Of a DNA stretch of 42,950 nt, positions 25,899 to 34,376 are shown one piece after another; the stretch's first letter is position 1; the number at the start of each line of letters is the position of its first letter. Source of the DNA: Planctomycetaceae bacterium (lineage in GTDB: Bacteria > Planctomycetota > Planctomycetia > Planctomycetales > Planctomycetaceae); contig JABURQ010000033.1 of assembly GCA_014762625.1 (NCBI GenBank), positions 1-42,950 of the forward strand. The letters are read 5' to 3'. Under the pieces are notes generated by a model. The model saw nothing but the letters and a program-made list of their open reading frames with translations. It had not been told where the DNA came from and searched no databases. A program made the position numbers and the translations under genes.

Positions 25899-26441
25899 TT
25901 ATTCCTGGTATCCCTGGAGAACGGGAACGCCGGGACCATCCAGCGGTGCTGGAACGACGTAGCTCGCTGGAGGGATGGAGGTTGAAGTTTCCGCCGGCAG
26001 AGGTTCGGGTTCTGCTGCGGGAGCCGGAACAGGTTTGGCAGCTCCCGAAGGCATGGGAGTACCGGGGATTTTGTCAAATTCTTCCGGAGAGACGTAGGTT
26101 TCCATCGGCTCGCTGGGGCTGAAAGTCGGCATGCTCGGTTGTGAATTGCAGGGGCAATCCGAACCGACGTCACCGTAGATGGGAGTTCCGTAATCGAACG
26201 TCATCTCATCGTGATGGCACCCGCACTCGGATTTCTTCTTTTTATGATGGCCACACCCGCAGTCGCCATCTTTTTTATCGAACAGACCCTTCAGTTTGTC
26301 GAGGCACCCGTGGTTGTTAGGAACCAACCCGGTGCACGGGTCGTAGGCGGCAGAATTGTAATAGCCGCAATGATCGTAGCAGCAACCTGTTCCCACGGAA
26401 GCGGTCAAAATGGCGGCTAAGATCCAGTATCGAGTGCTCAT
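25899..26441 (-). CDS. Cys/His-rich hypothetical lipoprotein
   Basis: I do not recognise a named family. The 180-residue protein has a short signal with lipobox VGTGC (Cys about 19), so it should be lipid-anchored. Residues 20-95 are packed with Cys and His: CCYDHCGYY, GDCGCGHHKKKK, SECGCHHDE and DCPCNS, which could bind metal or form disulfides. The rest is Pro/Ala/Glu-rich and probably disordered. AGGA lies 9 bases upstream of the ATG. Similar Cys/His-rich lipoproteins with Pro-rich tails occur in planctomycetes as I recall, without known function. A hairpin (CGGGACG-aaaggg-CGTCCCG, 26485-26504) lies in the upstream leader. Confidence 0.78.
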   Translation of the reverse strand: MSTRYWILAAILTASVGTGCCYDHCGYYNSAAYDPCTGLVPNNHGCLDKLKGLFDKKDGDCGCGHHKKKKSECGCHHDEMTFDYGTPIYGDVGSDCPCNSQPSMPTFSPSEPMETYVSPEEFDKIPGTPMPSGAAKPVPAPAAEPEPLPAETSTSIPPASYVVPAPLDGPGVPVLQGYQE

Positions 26442-26721
26442 CGTGAAGTATCCTGCTGATTTCGTGTCTGAATGGACGTCGTGACGGGACGAAAGGGCGT
26501 CCCGCTATCAGCAAGATCGTCTAACAAGCGTGGTAAACTTTAACGATCAGGAGAAAAAAAACGAATTTGTTGATTATTCGGACGGCTCTAAGGGGGTCAG
26601 GAGCCCATAAGCCTAGTGTCAATAACGATTAAAGGTGATTGAGGGCATCTTCCAATTGCAGCAGACCGGGCTGAAAAAGCGGAAATTGGTGGTGAGATAA
26701 TTGGATGTTGCTGCCTGGTTT

Positions 26722-27987
26722 TCAGAAAACTTCCCCTTCCCGAGCGGAATCAGGGACATCCGGTTGGAAGTCCGGCTGCGGTGATCCCGGTTGCCGGCTC
26801 TTTTCAATGAGTTGCTCCAGCAGAGGAACGCTCAACTCGGAAGGGCTTTCTTGCCCCAACAATTCGAGCAGTTGCTCGGGTTCCCAGGAAAGTCTGTTCA
26901 AGAGCGAGTCCGAGCGCCGGGTAATTTTTTGAATCCAGACGTCGGCCTCGTCTGCGAATATCTGTCGTGCGAGAGTTTGTCCGATCGGTTGTTCGTTCGT
27001 TCGCATATCCTCAATCCACAAGTCGACCGTCTGATCGAGCAGTCTGCTCGATTCCCGGTTGTGTTTGAGCCCTTCCATGGCGACTCGCAGTGCCAATTGC
27101 CGGTCGTTGTGCTTGTCGTACAGCTCTGACAGTTGCCACCAGGCAATGCTGATTCCCGGATCGAGCAGACAGGCTGTTTGCAAACGTTCGATTTTTTGGC
27201 GTTCGGTGATCCCCTCCCGAGTGGCTAGATGATAATGCCAGGCACCGTTCCAGAACGGATGGATCACGAACCAGAACGCGGGGATGAGTAACAGGTGCCC
27301 CGCCCCGAAGAGAAAACGAAAAATTAACTTCTGTTTTTCTTCGAGGTACACCTGCCCCCAGATCCAACCGTAGATGAAACCGGTGTAGTGGGCGACATTC
27401 CCGATCGGCCAGATTTCAAAATAGGTCAGGAGCTGACAAATCAACAACCAGGCTCCCGCCGCAATCACCATCGGGAACGGGAACTCTTCGGCGACCTCAG
27501 AATCTCGATCGCGCCAGACGAACAGCAGCCCCACCATGGCGTACAGGATTCCCGACAGGCCCACTCCGTTTTCTTCAAACAGACCGGCGACCGCACTGAC
27601 AACGAACGCAGAACTCACAATAAGAATCAGATACAGCCAGAAGCCCATCCTCCGTTCGAGAATGCGTCCGCAAATCAGCAGTGCCGTCGCATTGAGCATC
27701 AAGTGAAACAGGCCGCCGTGATGCAAGTTGGAAACCAGCAATCGCCACCATTCACCATCCCAGACATCCATGGGGCCCGATGTCCCGGACACTTGCTCCC
27801 ATTGATGGTTATTGTTCTGCAGTCGAATCACGACCCGTTCAACGGACGCCCCCCATTGTCTCAAGGCACTCTGGAATCCGTTTTCGGCAGGCGTGGTCTC
27901 GGACCACACTCCGACAAACAGAATACATGCCGTCCAGACCAGACAGACACTGAGCGGTGCTTGTTTGACGATACGAATGACAGGCAT
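26722..27987 (-). CDS. Rhomboid family intramembrane serine protease
   Basis: This is a 421-residue polytopic protein from the ATG at 27987; the longer frame to 28068 starts at a TTG and lacks support. The rhomboid core includes HHGGLFHLMLNATALL (about 89-104) and GRILERRMG. The catalytic serine is S145 in GVGLSG, and the histidine is about H200 in NVAHYTGFIYGW. Such proteases cut single-pass proteins within the membrane. After the last TM, about 180 residues form a helical cytosolic or periplasmic extension resembling TPR-like repeats (ISIAWWQLSELYDKHNDRQLALRVAMEG), perhaps for substrate or partner binding. It lies 103 bases downstream of the PQQ propeller gene. The substrate is unknown. Confidence 0.9.
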   Translation of the reverse strand: MPVIRIVKQAPLSVCLVWTACILFVGVWSETTPAENGFQSALRQWGASVERVVIRLQNNNHQWEQVSGTSGPMDVWDGEWWRLLVSNLHHGGLFHLMLNATALLICGRILERRMGFWLYLILIVSSAFVVSAVAGLFEENGVGLSGILYAMVGLLFVWRDRDSEVAEEFPFPMVIAAGAWLLICQLLTYFEIWPIGNVAHYTGFIYGWIWGQVYLEEKQKLIFRFLFGAGHLLLIPAFWFVIHPFWNGAWHYHLATREGITERQKIERLQTACLLDPGISIAWWQLSELYDKHNDRQLALRVAMEGLKHNRESSRLLDQTVDLWIEDMRTNEQPIGQTLARQIFADEADVWIQKITRRSDSLLNRLSWEPEQLLELLGQESPSELSVPLLEQLIEKSRQPGSPQPDFQPDVPDSAREGEVF

Positions 27988-28090
27988 GAAATTTTTGTCG
28001 GGTTGAATGACCGTTGAGAGACGCGAATTGGGAGGGGAATCATCCCATTCTGACGTTCCACAGGTCAAGTTCCACCGAGAATCCGAACGC

Positions 28091-29329
28091 TCAGTTCGAT
28101 TTTCTCAAATCGAGGCAACGCAACGTCTCCTGATCCCGCACGAAGAACAGGCCGTTCGAGAGTGCCGGTAGCGCTGATCCGCCTTGAGTGGCCTGTTGAA
28201 TCGAGGCGGTTGCGAGTTGTCGATAAGCCCTGGGATCCGCTTCGACAATCGTCAGCGTGCCATCGATGCAGGTGACGAGCAGTTTGTCGTTTACCAGGAT
28301 CAGCGTGCCGTAGGCATTCAAAGTTTTCGACCAGGCGACCTCTCCGTTTTCAGGATGAAGGCAGCGCAATTCGGCCTGTCCCAGATCCTGGCGGCCGTGA
28401 ATGCCGTAGAGAAAGTCTCCTTTCAGGACGCTGGTTGTGTATTGGCTCGACAGCAATCGATCGTTGCTCCATTCCTCCTGGAATCCCGTCATGCCGAGCG
28501 TTCCGAATTTGGCCCCGATGCCGTAGCTGGCGGAAAGAAACAATTTCTCATCGATGATCACCGGATTGGCGGCGTTCACAGTCGGTCCTCGTTTTCCGAA
28601 TGGAAAATCGAACAGAACTTTTCCACTCTCCGGATCCAAGGCCACGCACTTCAAACGCGTGATGGCCAATACCACCGGTTGGTCTCCGAGTTGAGTCAGA
28701 ATAGGTGAGGAATAACTGGCGTCTTCCGCGGTCGCCTTCCAGAGTTCGCTACCGTCTTTCAATGAGAACGCCACCATGCCCGCGTTCGTTCGTCGCCCCC
28801 CGACATTGACGATGACCCGGTCTTTCACCACCAGCGGGGAACTTCCCGCGCCGAAATAGCCTGGGGTTGCTTCATATTTCTGGTGGGTATTCACGAGCCA
28901 GAGACGTTTTGATGTATTGAGATCAACCGCCTGCAACCGTCCGGCAGGTCCGTACGTGATGACCAGGTCTTCGGTCACTGTGGGGACGCAGCGCGGTCCG
29001 TCGTCGTAGCTGATCGTCGCGACGTAATCGCAGGGATGTGTGACCTTCCAGAGCGGATCCCCGTTCATCGCGTCGTAGCATTGCAGAATCAATTGATCGT
29101 CGATGCGATGCAGTTGATATACTTTTCCATCCCGCACCGCAGGCCCCGCGAAACCGCTTCCTAATTTTGCCGTCCACAAAACTTTGGGCCCCGCTTTCGG
29201 CCACTGAGTCGAGATCGCTTCATCGTCAGCTATCCCGTTTCGATGGGGGCCGAGAATCTGGGGCCAGTCTCCCGCCGAGACCAGTACAGGTGAGAGGCAC
29301 AGCAGAATCAGGATCAGCGACCGCAGCAT
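28091..29329 (-). CDS. PQQ-like beta-propeller repeat protein, exported
   Basis: This 412-residue protein has a signal peptide (MLRSLILILLCLSPVLVSA-GD) followed by WPQILGPHRNGI, the typical opening of planctomycete outer-membrane-protein-assembly/PQQ-like propellers. Repeats of about 45-50 residues contain the W-motif pattern A.(N/D)G..LW: AMNGDPLWKV, KDGSELWKA, ENGEVAWSK. These build a beta-propeller. No PQQ-specific catalytic residues are certain, so it is better called a scaffold or binding protein than a dehydrogenase. The start has GGGAG 7 bases upstream. It lies between a sulfatase and a rhomboid gene on the same strand; separate transcription is possible because the upstream gap holds an inverted repeat (29348-29381). 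Confidence 0.9.
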   Translation of the reverse strand: MLRSLILILLCLSPVLVSAGDWPQILGPHRNGIADDEAISTQWPKAGPKVLWTAKLGSGFAGPAVRDGKVYQLHRIDDQLILQCYDAMNGDPLWKVTHPCDYVATISYDDGPRCVPTVTEDLVITYGPAGRLQAVDLNTSKRLWLVNTHQKYEATPGYFGAGSSPLVVKDRVIVNVGGRRTNAGMVAFSLKDGSELWKATAEDASYSSPILTQLGDQPVVLAITRLKCVALDPESGKVLFDFPFGKRGPTVNAANPVIIDEKLFLSASYGIGAKFGTLGMTGFQEEWSNDRLLSSQYTTSVLKGDFLYGIHGRQDLGQAELRCLHPENGEVAWSKTLNAYGTLILVNDKLLVTCIDGTLTIVEADPRAYRQLATASIQQATQGGSALPALSNGLFFVRDQETLRCLDLRKSN

Positions 29330-29440
29330 GAGAGAACTCCCTTTCAGTTGGTGTGGAGACGCTGGTTCTACGCTACACCAATCGCCGCGGCGTCGGAAGA
29401 GACAATTCGTTGTCGTTCGTTTGAAATGATCCGCTGCCGA

Positions 29441-31621
29441 TTAATTTCTGGAGCTGACTGTGACGTTGTGTTCGAGAACTTTTCCCTGGAACGTGTTCGG
29501 TGCCTCATAGTCTCCCGCAGCAGTCCGATCATCGGATCCGACGCTCATTCTGTCGAGAGGTTGTGTCGGGATCAGTCCGGGAGAGGGGCAGGAAACACTC
29601 ATTCTCCCCTTAATCGACAGGCTCATCATGTTTGCCGTCAGCCGGGCCGTTAATTCGACTCGCCCCGAAACGGCTTGCTCCATTTGCAGTCGAGTCACTT
29701 CGCCGTTTACACGAACATCGAACGTCGGACGACCATCGATAAAATGCAGCGCGTAGCCGTGTTGGTTGCCTCCCTGAGCGAGGGCGACTCCTCGGGGATT
29801 CTTCGATTCGATGGTGACGTTGATGGTCAGTTCCCGTTGAGCGATTTTTGGTGAATCCTCCGGCGATGTCGAACTCTGGGGGTTGGGATCCTCCCAGATC
29901 ACACCGACTCGTCGCGCCCAGGTTTCCCATTCTTCTGCCATCGCTTTGACGCGTTCCGGGTATTCCTCCGCCAGGTCGTTCATTTCACAACGATCACTGG
30001 AGAGGTCGTACAATTCCCATTTGATTTCGTGAGGCATTCGTTTGGACCAGACGATCTTCCAGTCCCCTTTTCGGAGCGCGTGGGCGGCCTGGTGGTCGAA
30101 GCCGATTGAGCGTTCGGGAAGACGCTCTCCCCGCAAAGCCGGCAGCAAACTGGTTCCTTCGAGAGGCGGTCGTTTTCGACCTTCCAACTTTTCAGGATAT
30201 TTCGCACCAGCAGCATCGAGGATCGTCGGCATAATGTCCATCACATGGGCCGACTGTCGCATCCATTCGTCTGAGTTCTGAAATCCTGCCGGCCAGTGGG
30301 CAATGAACGGCGTACTGATGCCTCCTTCATGCGTGAAATGTTTGTAAAGCCGAAACGGAGTATTACCGAGATTGGCCCAACCGCTGCCATAGGATTGATG
30401 TGTTCCGCGACCACCGATCTCGCGCAGCTCGTCGCCCGTTCTCAGCGTCGTCGTACCGAGACGCGATCGTCCGTCAAAGCCATACGGTCCCCATTCGTAA
30501 CAGGCCCCGTTGTCACTCAGAAACAGAATCAGAGTGTTCTCCAGTTCTCCCGTTTCTTTCAGGTGATCGGTGATGCGACCGACTCCCCGATCGACTCCTT
30601 CGACCATCGCCGCGAACACCGCCATCCGTCGTGCGAGGTCGTGTTGTCGATCATCATCGAGTGAGTCCCAGGCGGGATTCGGTTCTCCTGAATAACCGTT
30701 GGCAATGTCGTCTCGATCGACAGGAACGAGGGAACGAGGCGTCAATTGCCACTGCGATCCCTGCACCAACCCGATTTTTTTCAACCGTTCGTAGCGTTCC
30801 GATCGGAGTGCGTCCCAGCCGCGCAGATAGGTTTCGAAATATTTATCCGCTCGTTCCGCAGGTGCCTGAACCGGGAAGTGGGGAGACGAGTGGCCGAGAA
30901 ACAAAAACCAGGGCTTCTTCGACTGTTGTCCCTGCTTGATGAATTCGAGGGCGTAGTCGTTAAAGACATCAGTGGCGTAATAGTCTTCGGCGGGAGGATC
31001 GATTTCCATTTTCCGACCTTCCGGAAGACGGATGTAGTATTCTTTGTCATATTGGTCGTGAGAGTGGCCGCGCGTGAAGCCGTAAAATTCATCGAATCCC
31101 CGTTTGATGGGTCCAGTCTCTTCATGCAAGTGCCATTTGCCGACGTAATAACAACCGTAACCGGCTGGTTTGAGTGCTTCGGCAATCGTCACGCACTCTT
31201 CGTTTAATCGCCCGATGTATCCGGGCCCCCGGGTCGGATGCGGCTTGTTGGTGGTAAAGTCACCGATTCCCGCTTGCGACGGATAGAGTCCCGTCATCAA
31301 TGACGCTCGGGAAGGGCAGCAACGCGCGGAGTTATAAAGCTGGGTGCATTTCACACCACCCGCCGCCAGAGAGTCGATATTCGGCGTCTCGATCTCTCCG
31401 CCGTAACATCCAAGGTCGGAATAGCCGAGATCATCGGCGAGGATCACGATGATATTCGGAGGCGGTTCCTTTCCGGTTTCCGGAGCCCCGAAAATCATTT
31501 CAAGGGGACACGCACAGGTCAGAAGAAACAGCCATAGCCAAGGCCGTCTCAATTCCTGATTGAGAAATTCTGAAATCGTTTGAGCAACTGCGAATCCGGG
31601 AGTATATGTGGAAGTTCTCAT
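29441..31621 (-). CDS. Sulfatase with C-terminal beta-rich extension
   Basis: This 726-residue arylsulfatase has a long n-region and a hydrophobic signal core at about 28-40. PPNIIVILADDLGYSDLG carries the metal-binding Asp pair. The formylglycine motif is CCPSR, with the modified Cys at about residue 101. GKWHLH, LFLSDNGACYEWG and PNPAWDSLDDDRQH are further sulfatase features. Residues from about 590 onward are beta-rich, with no sulfatase motifs (INVTIESKNPRGVALAQGG, FIDGRPTFDVRVNG). This resembles the carbohydrate-binding or LamG-like tail seen on planctomycete sulfatases, which probably binds the polymer substrate. It differs clearly from the first sulfatase in the window. It needs formylglycine maturation. 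The substrate is unknown. Confidence 0.92.
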   Translation of the reverse strand: MRTSTYTPGFAVAQTISEFLNQELRRPWLWLFLLTCACPLEMIFGAPETGKEPPPNIIVILADDLGYSDLGCYGGEIETPNIDSLAAGGVKCTQLYNSARCCPSRASLMTGLYPSQAGIGDFTTNKPHPTRGPGYIGRLNEECVTIAEALKPAGYGCYYVGKWHLHEETGPIKRGFDEFYGFTRGHSHDQYDKEYYIRLPEGRKMEIDPPAEDYYATDVFNDYALEFIKQGQQSKKPWFLFLGHSSPHFPVQAPAERADKYFETYLRGWDALRSERYERLKKIGLVQGSQWQLTPRSLVPVDRDDIANGYSGEPNPAWDSLDDDRQHDLARRMAVFAAMVEGVDRGVGRITDHLKETGELENTLILFLSDNGACYEWGPYGFDGRSRLGTTTLRTGDELREIGGRGTHQSYGSGWANLGNTPFRLYKHFTHEGGISTPFIAHWPAGFQNSDEWMRQSAHVMDIMPTILDAAGAKYPEKLEGRKRPPLEGTSLLPALRGERLPERSIGFDHQAAHALRKGDWKIVWSKRMPHEIKWELYDLSSDRCEMNDLAEEYPERVKAMAEEWETWARRVGVIWEDPNPQSSTSPEDSPKIAQRELTINVTIESKNPRGVALAQGGNQHGYALHFIDGRPTFDVRVNGEVTRLQMEQAVSGRVELTARLTANMMSLSIKGRMSVSCPSPGLIPTQPLDRMSVGSDDRTAAGDYEAPNTFQGKVLEHNVTVSSRN

Positions 31622-31738
31622 TGATACCTCGTGTTCGAGCGGCAGAACGCCGGGATGGACAGTCTACCATCATTCGGCAACCGCCGACGAGAATCAATGA
31701 GATGCAGGAATTCCCGGTTGAGAATTCTTGTCTGTCCA

Positions 31739-31754
31739 GTCTGTCTAGACAGAC
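31739..31754. repeat. 16-bp perfect palindrome across a stop codon
   Basis: GTCTGTCTAGACAGAC reads identically on both strands and covers the stop codon of the zinc-ribbon gene (31745-31747). No T-run follows. It may be an operator-like site upstream of the sulfatase or part of an RNA end structure. Confidence 0.5.
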
Positions 31755-32092
31755 CATTCCTGCTCGCAGCCGCAGCAACGAAAACCGACGAGCGTCGCCG
31801 TTCCCGGAATCGGTAAGCCGTTTCGGCTCTGAGTTCCGTCATTCAACTCGATCGGTTCGATCACCGGATGTCCGCAACTGGGACATTCACAATTTTCCCG
31901 GATCGCTTGGGCGCGAACCAGGAGAGACATCATGGAACTGCCACGCGCAGGAGCCGCAGATCGATCTGCGCGAAACTTGCGAAAGGGGATCACCATCTCT
32001 TCGTCGGAGCTTTCTTCAAAACGCGAAGAAGAAGTTGGTGACGAAAATTCTTCCCGATCTCTCTCGGGACAATAGAGTTTCAGTCGGCTCAT
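31745..32092 (-). CDS. Small zinc-ribbon hypothetical protein
   Basis: I do not recognise a named family. I choose the ATG at 32092 (115 aa) because GGAG lies 7 bases upstream; an open frame runs further up to 32230. The N-terminal half is polar with Glu/Ser-rich stretches. The C-terminal half holds CPSC (about 76) and CCGC (about 107) pairs, with GTQSRNGLPIPGTATLVGF between them. This fits a zinc ribbon close to the C-terminus (EQEWSV). It may bind nucleic acid or protein, but this is inference. The gene precedes the large sulfatase on the same strand by about 120 bases and is divergent from the LptF/G gene. Confidence 0.65.
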   Translation of the reverse strand: MSRLKLYCPERDREEFSSPTSSSRFEESSDEEMVIPFRKFRADRSAAPARGSSMMSLLVRAQAIRENCECPSCGHPVIEPIELNDGTQSRNGLPIPGTATLVGFRCCGCEQEWSV

Positions 32093-32413
32093 CCTTGAGC
32101 TCCCATAGTTCATGAAACAAAGAGATTCATCATGTCGGGTTGTCGAGTCCAAAATCCTTTCGGACTCGGTCATACAGACCTCATAATTAATACCTTCGTC
32201 CCATTCGGTACACAACCCGAGCCCCGACATTTTTAGCGATTCGCGGCGAATTCCCGCTGCCTTGGGAGCGAATATGGGGAGTTTGGGGATTTTTGGTGAT
32301 GTAGGTTCTCGAAGGGGCTTCCAGCGAGTGAGGTGTGGGTTGACGGTTCAGGCCTTTTTTCCTGTAATCCCCGTCTCCCCATTTGTGGATCAGTTCGCAA
32401 GGAAGCGTCTGAC

Positions 32414-33535
32414 GTGCTGAATACCTTTGACCGATATCTGCTACGCCGCTACATCTCCACGTTTCTCATCATGTTTGTGAGCACGTACGGGCTGTTTGTC
32501 GTGATCGATGGATTCACCAACGCCGACGAATATTTTCAGGGCGAGGACTCGACGATCGAGAATCTGAAAACGATGGGCGAAGAGTATCTCTTCCGCGCCA
32601 GCAGCTTCTTCGATATGACCGGGTCGATTCTGAGTGTGGTGACGGTGATCATCGTGCTCGGTTTGCTGCTGTATCAAAAAGAGATTCATCCGCTGCTGGC
32701 CGCCGGGATTCCATCTTACCGCCTCTCTCGACCTTTGTTGCTCGGGGCTTTGGTCGCCAATCTGCTGATGGTAGCGAATACCGAACTGATTCTGCCGAAG
32801 GTCTCTCTGCTTCTGGAGTCCTCCCGTGGAGAGGGTTTGAAGGCGGGAAAAGTGATGGAGCCGGTCCAGGACTACGAATTACACATCAATCTGGACGGCA
32901 ATCGAATGTTTGCCTCCGATCGTTCCATCAGACACGCTCGTTTTATCTTGACGGCACCGACTCTTGTGGAAGAGCTGACGACGCTTTCGGCTGCGAAAGC
33001 CGTCTACTATCCGGAAGTCGCCGGCAAACATCCGTCAGGATGGAGGCTGAAAAAAGTGACTCCTCCCATCGATCAGGTCAAGTTGACGAAAATGGGCCAG
33101 AAAAATATCTTCCGATTGAAAAACAGCGAGGATATTTTTGTCGCCACCGAAGTCTCGTTTCATCAGGTCTACAGCAAAGGGGGGAATTACCTGTATGATA
33201 CGACTCCGGAACTGATCGAACGTGTGAATAGCCCCGCCCTCAGCCAGGCGAGCATTAGTCGACAAATCCTATTTCTCCACAACAGACTCGCTCGACCCAT
33301 CCAGAATCTCGTCGCCGTCATGCTCCTGATTCCGTTTGTGATGCACAAAGACAGCCGCAGTTTGATCACCAGTATGGCAATTGCGTGCGGTGTGCTGGTC
33401 GGCATGCTGGCGGTTCAGCAGTTGGCAAATTATCTGGCCTCCGCCAAAATCGTCACCCCCGACTTCGCGGTCTGGATACCGATTCTGATGGGTGGCGGAT
33501 TAGCGGCCTGGTTCTCGGAAGATATTCTGACCTGA
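32414..33535 (+). CDS. LptF/LptG family permease (YjgP/YjgQ)
   Basis: This 373-residue protein belongs to the inner-membrane permeases that work with the LptB ATPase to extract lipopolysaccharide toward the outer membrane. An N-terminal TM pair follows FDRYLLRRYISTFLI. A periplasmic beta-jellyroll-like segment spans about 140-270. C-terminal TMs carry ARPIQNLVAVMLLIPFVMHK. I place the start at the GTG at 32414 because AAGGA lies 10 bases upstream and the conserved Leu-Asn-Thr-Phe-Asp opening follows; the longer frame is unlikely. A partner permease is not in the window, so the second subunit is encoded elsewhere or the protein works as a pair with itself. Planctomycetes are diderm, which fits. 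Confidence 0.9.
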   Translation: MLNTFDRYLLRRYISTFLIMFVSTYGLFVVIDGFTNADEYFQGEDSTIENLKTMGEEYLFRASSFFDMTGSILSVVTVIIVLGLLLYQKEIHPLLAAGIPSYRLSRPLLLGALVANLLMVANTELILPKVSLLLESSRGEGLKAGKVMEPVQDYELHINLDGNRMFASDRSIRHARFILTAPTLVEELTTLSAAKAVYYPEVAGKHPSGWRLKKVTPPIDQVKLTKMGQKNIFRLKNSEDIFVATEVSFHQVYSKGGNYLYDTTPELIERVNSPALSQASISRQILFLHNRLARPIQNLVAVMLLIPFVMHKDSRSLITSMAIACGVLVGMLAVQQLANYLASAKIVTPDFAVWIPILMGGGLAAWFSEDILT

Positions 33536-33575
33536 GAACCGGAGCTCGCTATGCCTCACTGCTTCCGCACGGGAA

Positions 33576-34169
33576 TCATTCCGCCGGTTGACCGGTAAAG
33601 TATGCGGGTTCTTTGCCGGCGATCCACTTGATGTTACAGCCGATGCTCGGCGCTTGCGGATCGGGAATCGGTTCTCCGGCGAGAACTGCGTCGCAGGCAG
33701 CACGAAGATCTTCGCCGGTCACGGGAACGCCGTTGCCCGGACGCGAGCTGTCGAATTGTCCGCGGTAGACCAGTTTTTGATCGCCGTCAAACAAGAACAG
33801 GTCGGGAGTGCAGGCCGCTTTGTAAGCTTGGGCTACGCTCTGATCTGCGTCATAGAGATAAGGAAACGTGTAGCCATGTTGCTCCGCTTCTTCTTTCATC
33901 TTTTCAGGACTGTCCTGCGGATAGTTCTCCACATCGTTTGAGCTGATGGCGACAACCGCCATACCCTTCTCCTGATACTCTTTGGCAAATTTCACAAACT
34001 CATCCCGGATGTGGACCACGAAAGGACAGTGATTGCAGACAAATGCCACCAAGAGCGCCTTGCTGTCCGCAAAATCGGAGAGGGAAACCGTCGAGCCGTC
34101 CACGTTCGGCAACGAAAAATCGGGAGCCGATGTGCCAAGTTCCAACATTGTTGAAGCAGTTTTAACCAT
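33576..34169 (-). CDS. Peroxiredoxin/thioredoxin-like (AhpC/TSA) protein
   Basis: This 197-residue protein has a thioredoxin fold of the AhpC-TSA/redoxin type. Family features are LGTSAPDFSLPNVDG, LLVAFVCNHCPFV with CxxC at 45/48, AISSNDVENYPQDSPEKM and YDADQSVAQAYKAACTPDLFLFD. The CNHCP motif marks the thioredoxin-family proteins annotated as peroxiredoxins with unknown partner. No signal peptide is present, so it is cytosolic. GGAGAG lies 8-10 bases before the ATG. It converges with the LptF/G-type gene over 40 bases. A role in peroxide removal or disulfide reduction is likely. The reductant is unknown. Confidence 0.93.
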   Translation of the reverse strand: MVKTASTMLELGTSAPDFSLPNVDGSTVSLSDFADSKALLVAFVCNHCPFVVHIRDEFVKFAKEYQEKGMAVVAISSNDVENYPQDSPEKMKEEAEQHGYTFPYLYDADQSVAQAYKAACTPDLFLFDGDQKLVYRGQFDSSRPGNGVPVTGEDLRAACDAVLAGEPIPDPQAPSIGCNIKWIAGKEPAYFTGQPAE

Positions 34170-34329
34170 GGTGTCTCTCCTGGAAGCTGGATGAATTCGT
34201 TGTTGTCCGATCTCCCTTCAAATTAGTCAGCGACTGATTGGATCGCAAGGCGCGAAAAATTAAACAGCCTCTTTCCGGGGCGTCGGGATTTGCTTACGAT
34301 CGCATCAGCCAACATTGATAAAACCCTAC

Positions 34330-34346
34330 CCCGCCTGAGAGGCGGG
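34330..34346. other. GC hairpin in the leader of the hydrolase gene
   Basis: CCCGCCT-gag-AGGCGGG forms a 7-bp stem with a three-base loop, 31 bases before the ATG at 34377. No T-run follows. It could shield the start region or act as a regulatory leader. Confidence 0.4.
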
Positions 34347-34376
34347 AATTTCCGATCAGAAATTGAAAGTTACAAC

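Noticed and set aside
26485-26504. Hairpin CGGGACG-aaaggg-CGTCCCG
   Set aside because: Considered as a terminator, but it lacks a T-run on either strand; kept only as a leader structure note.
29348-29381. TTGGTGT / ACACCAA inverted repeat between sulfatase and PQQ gene
   Set aside because: Seven pairs over a 20-base loop with no T-run is close to what chance allows.
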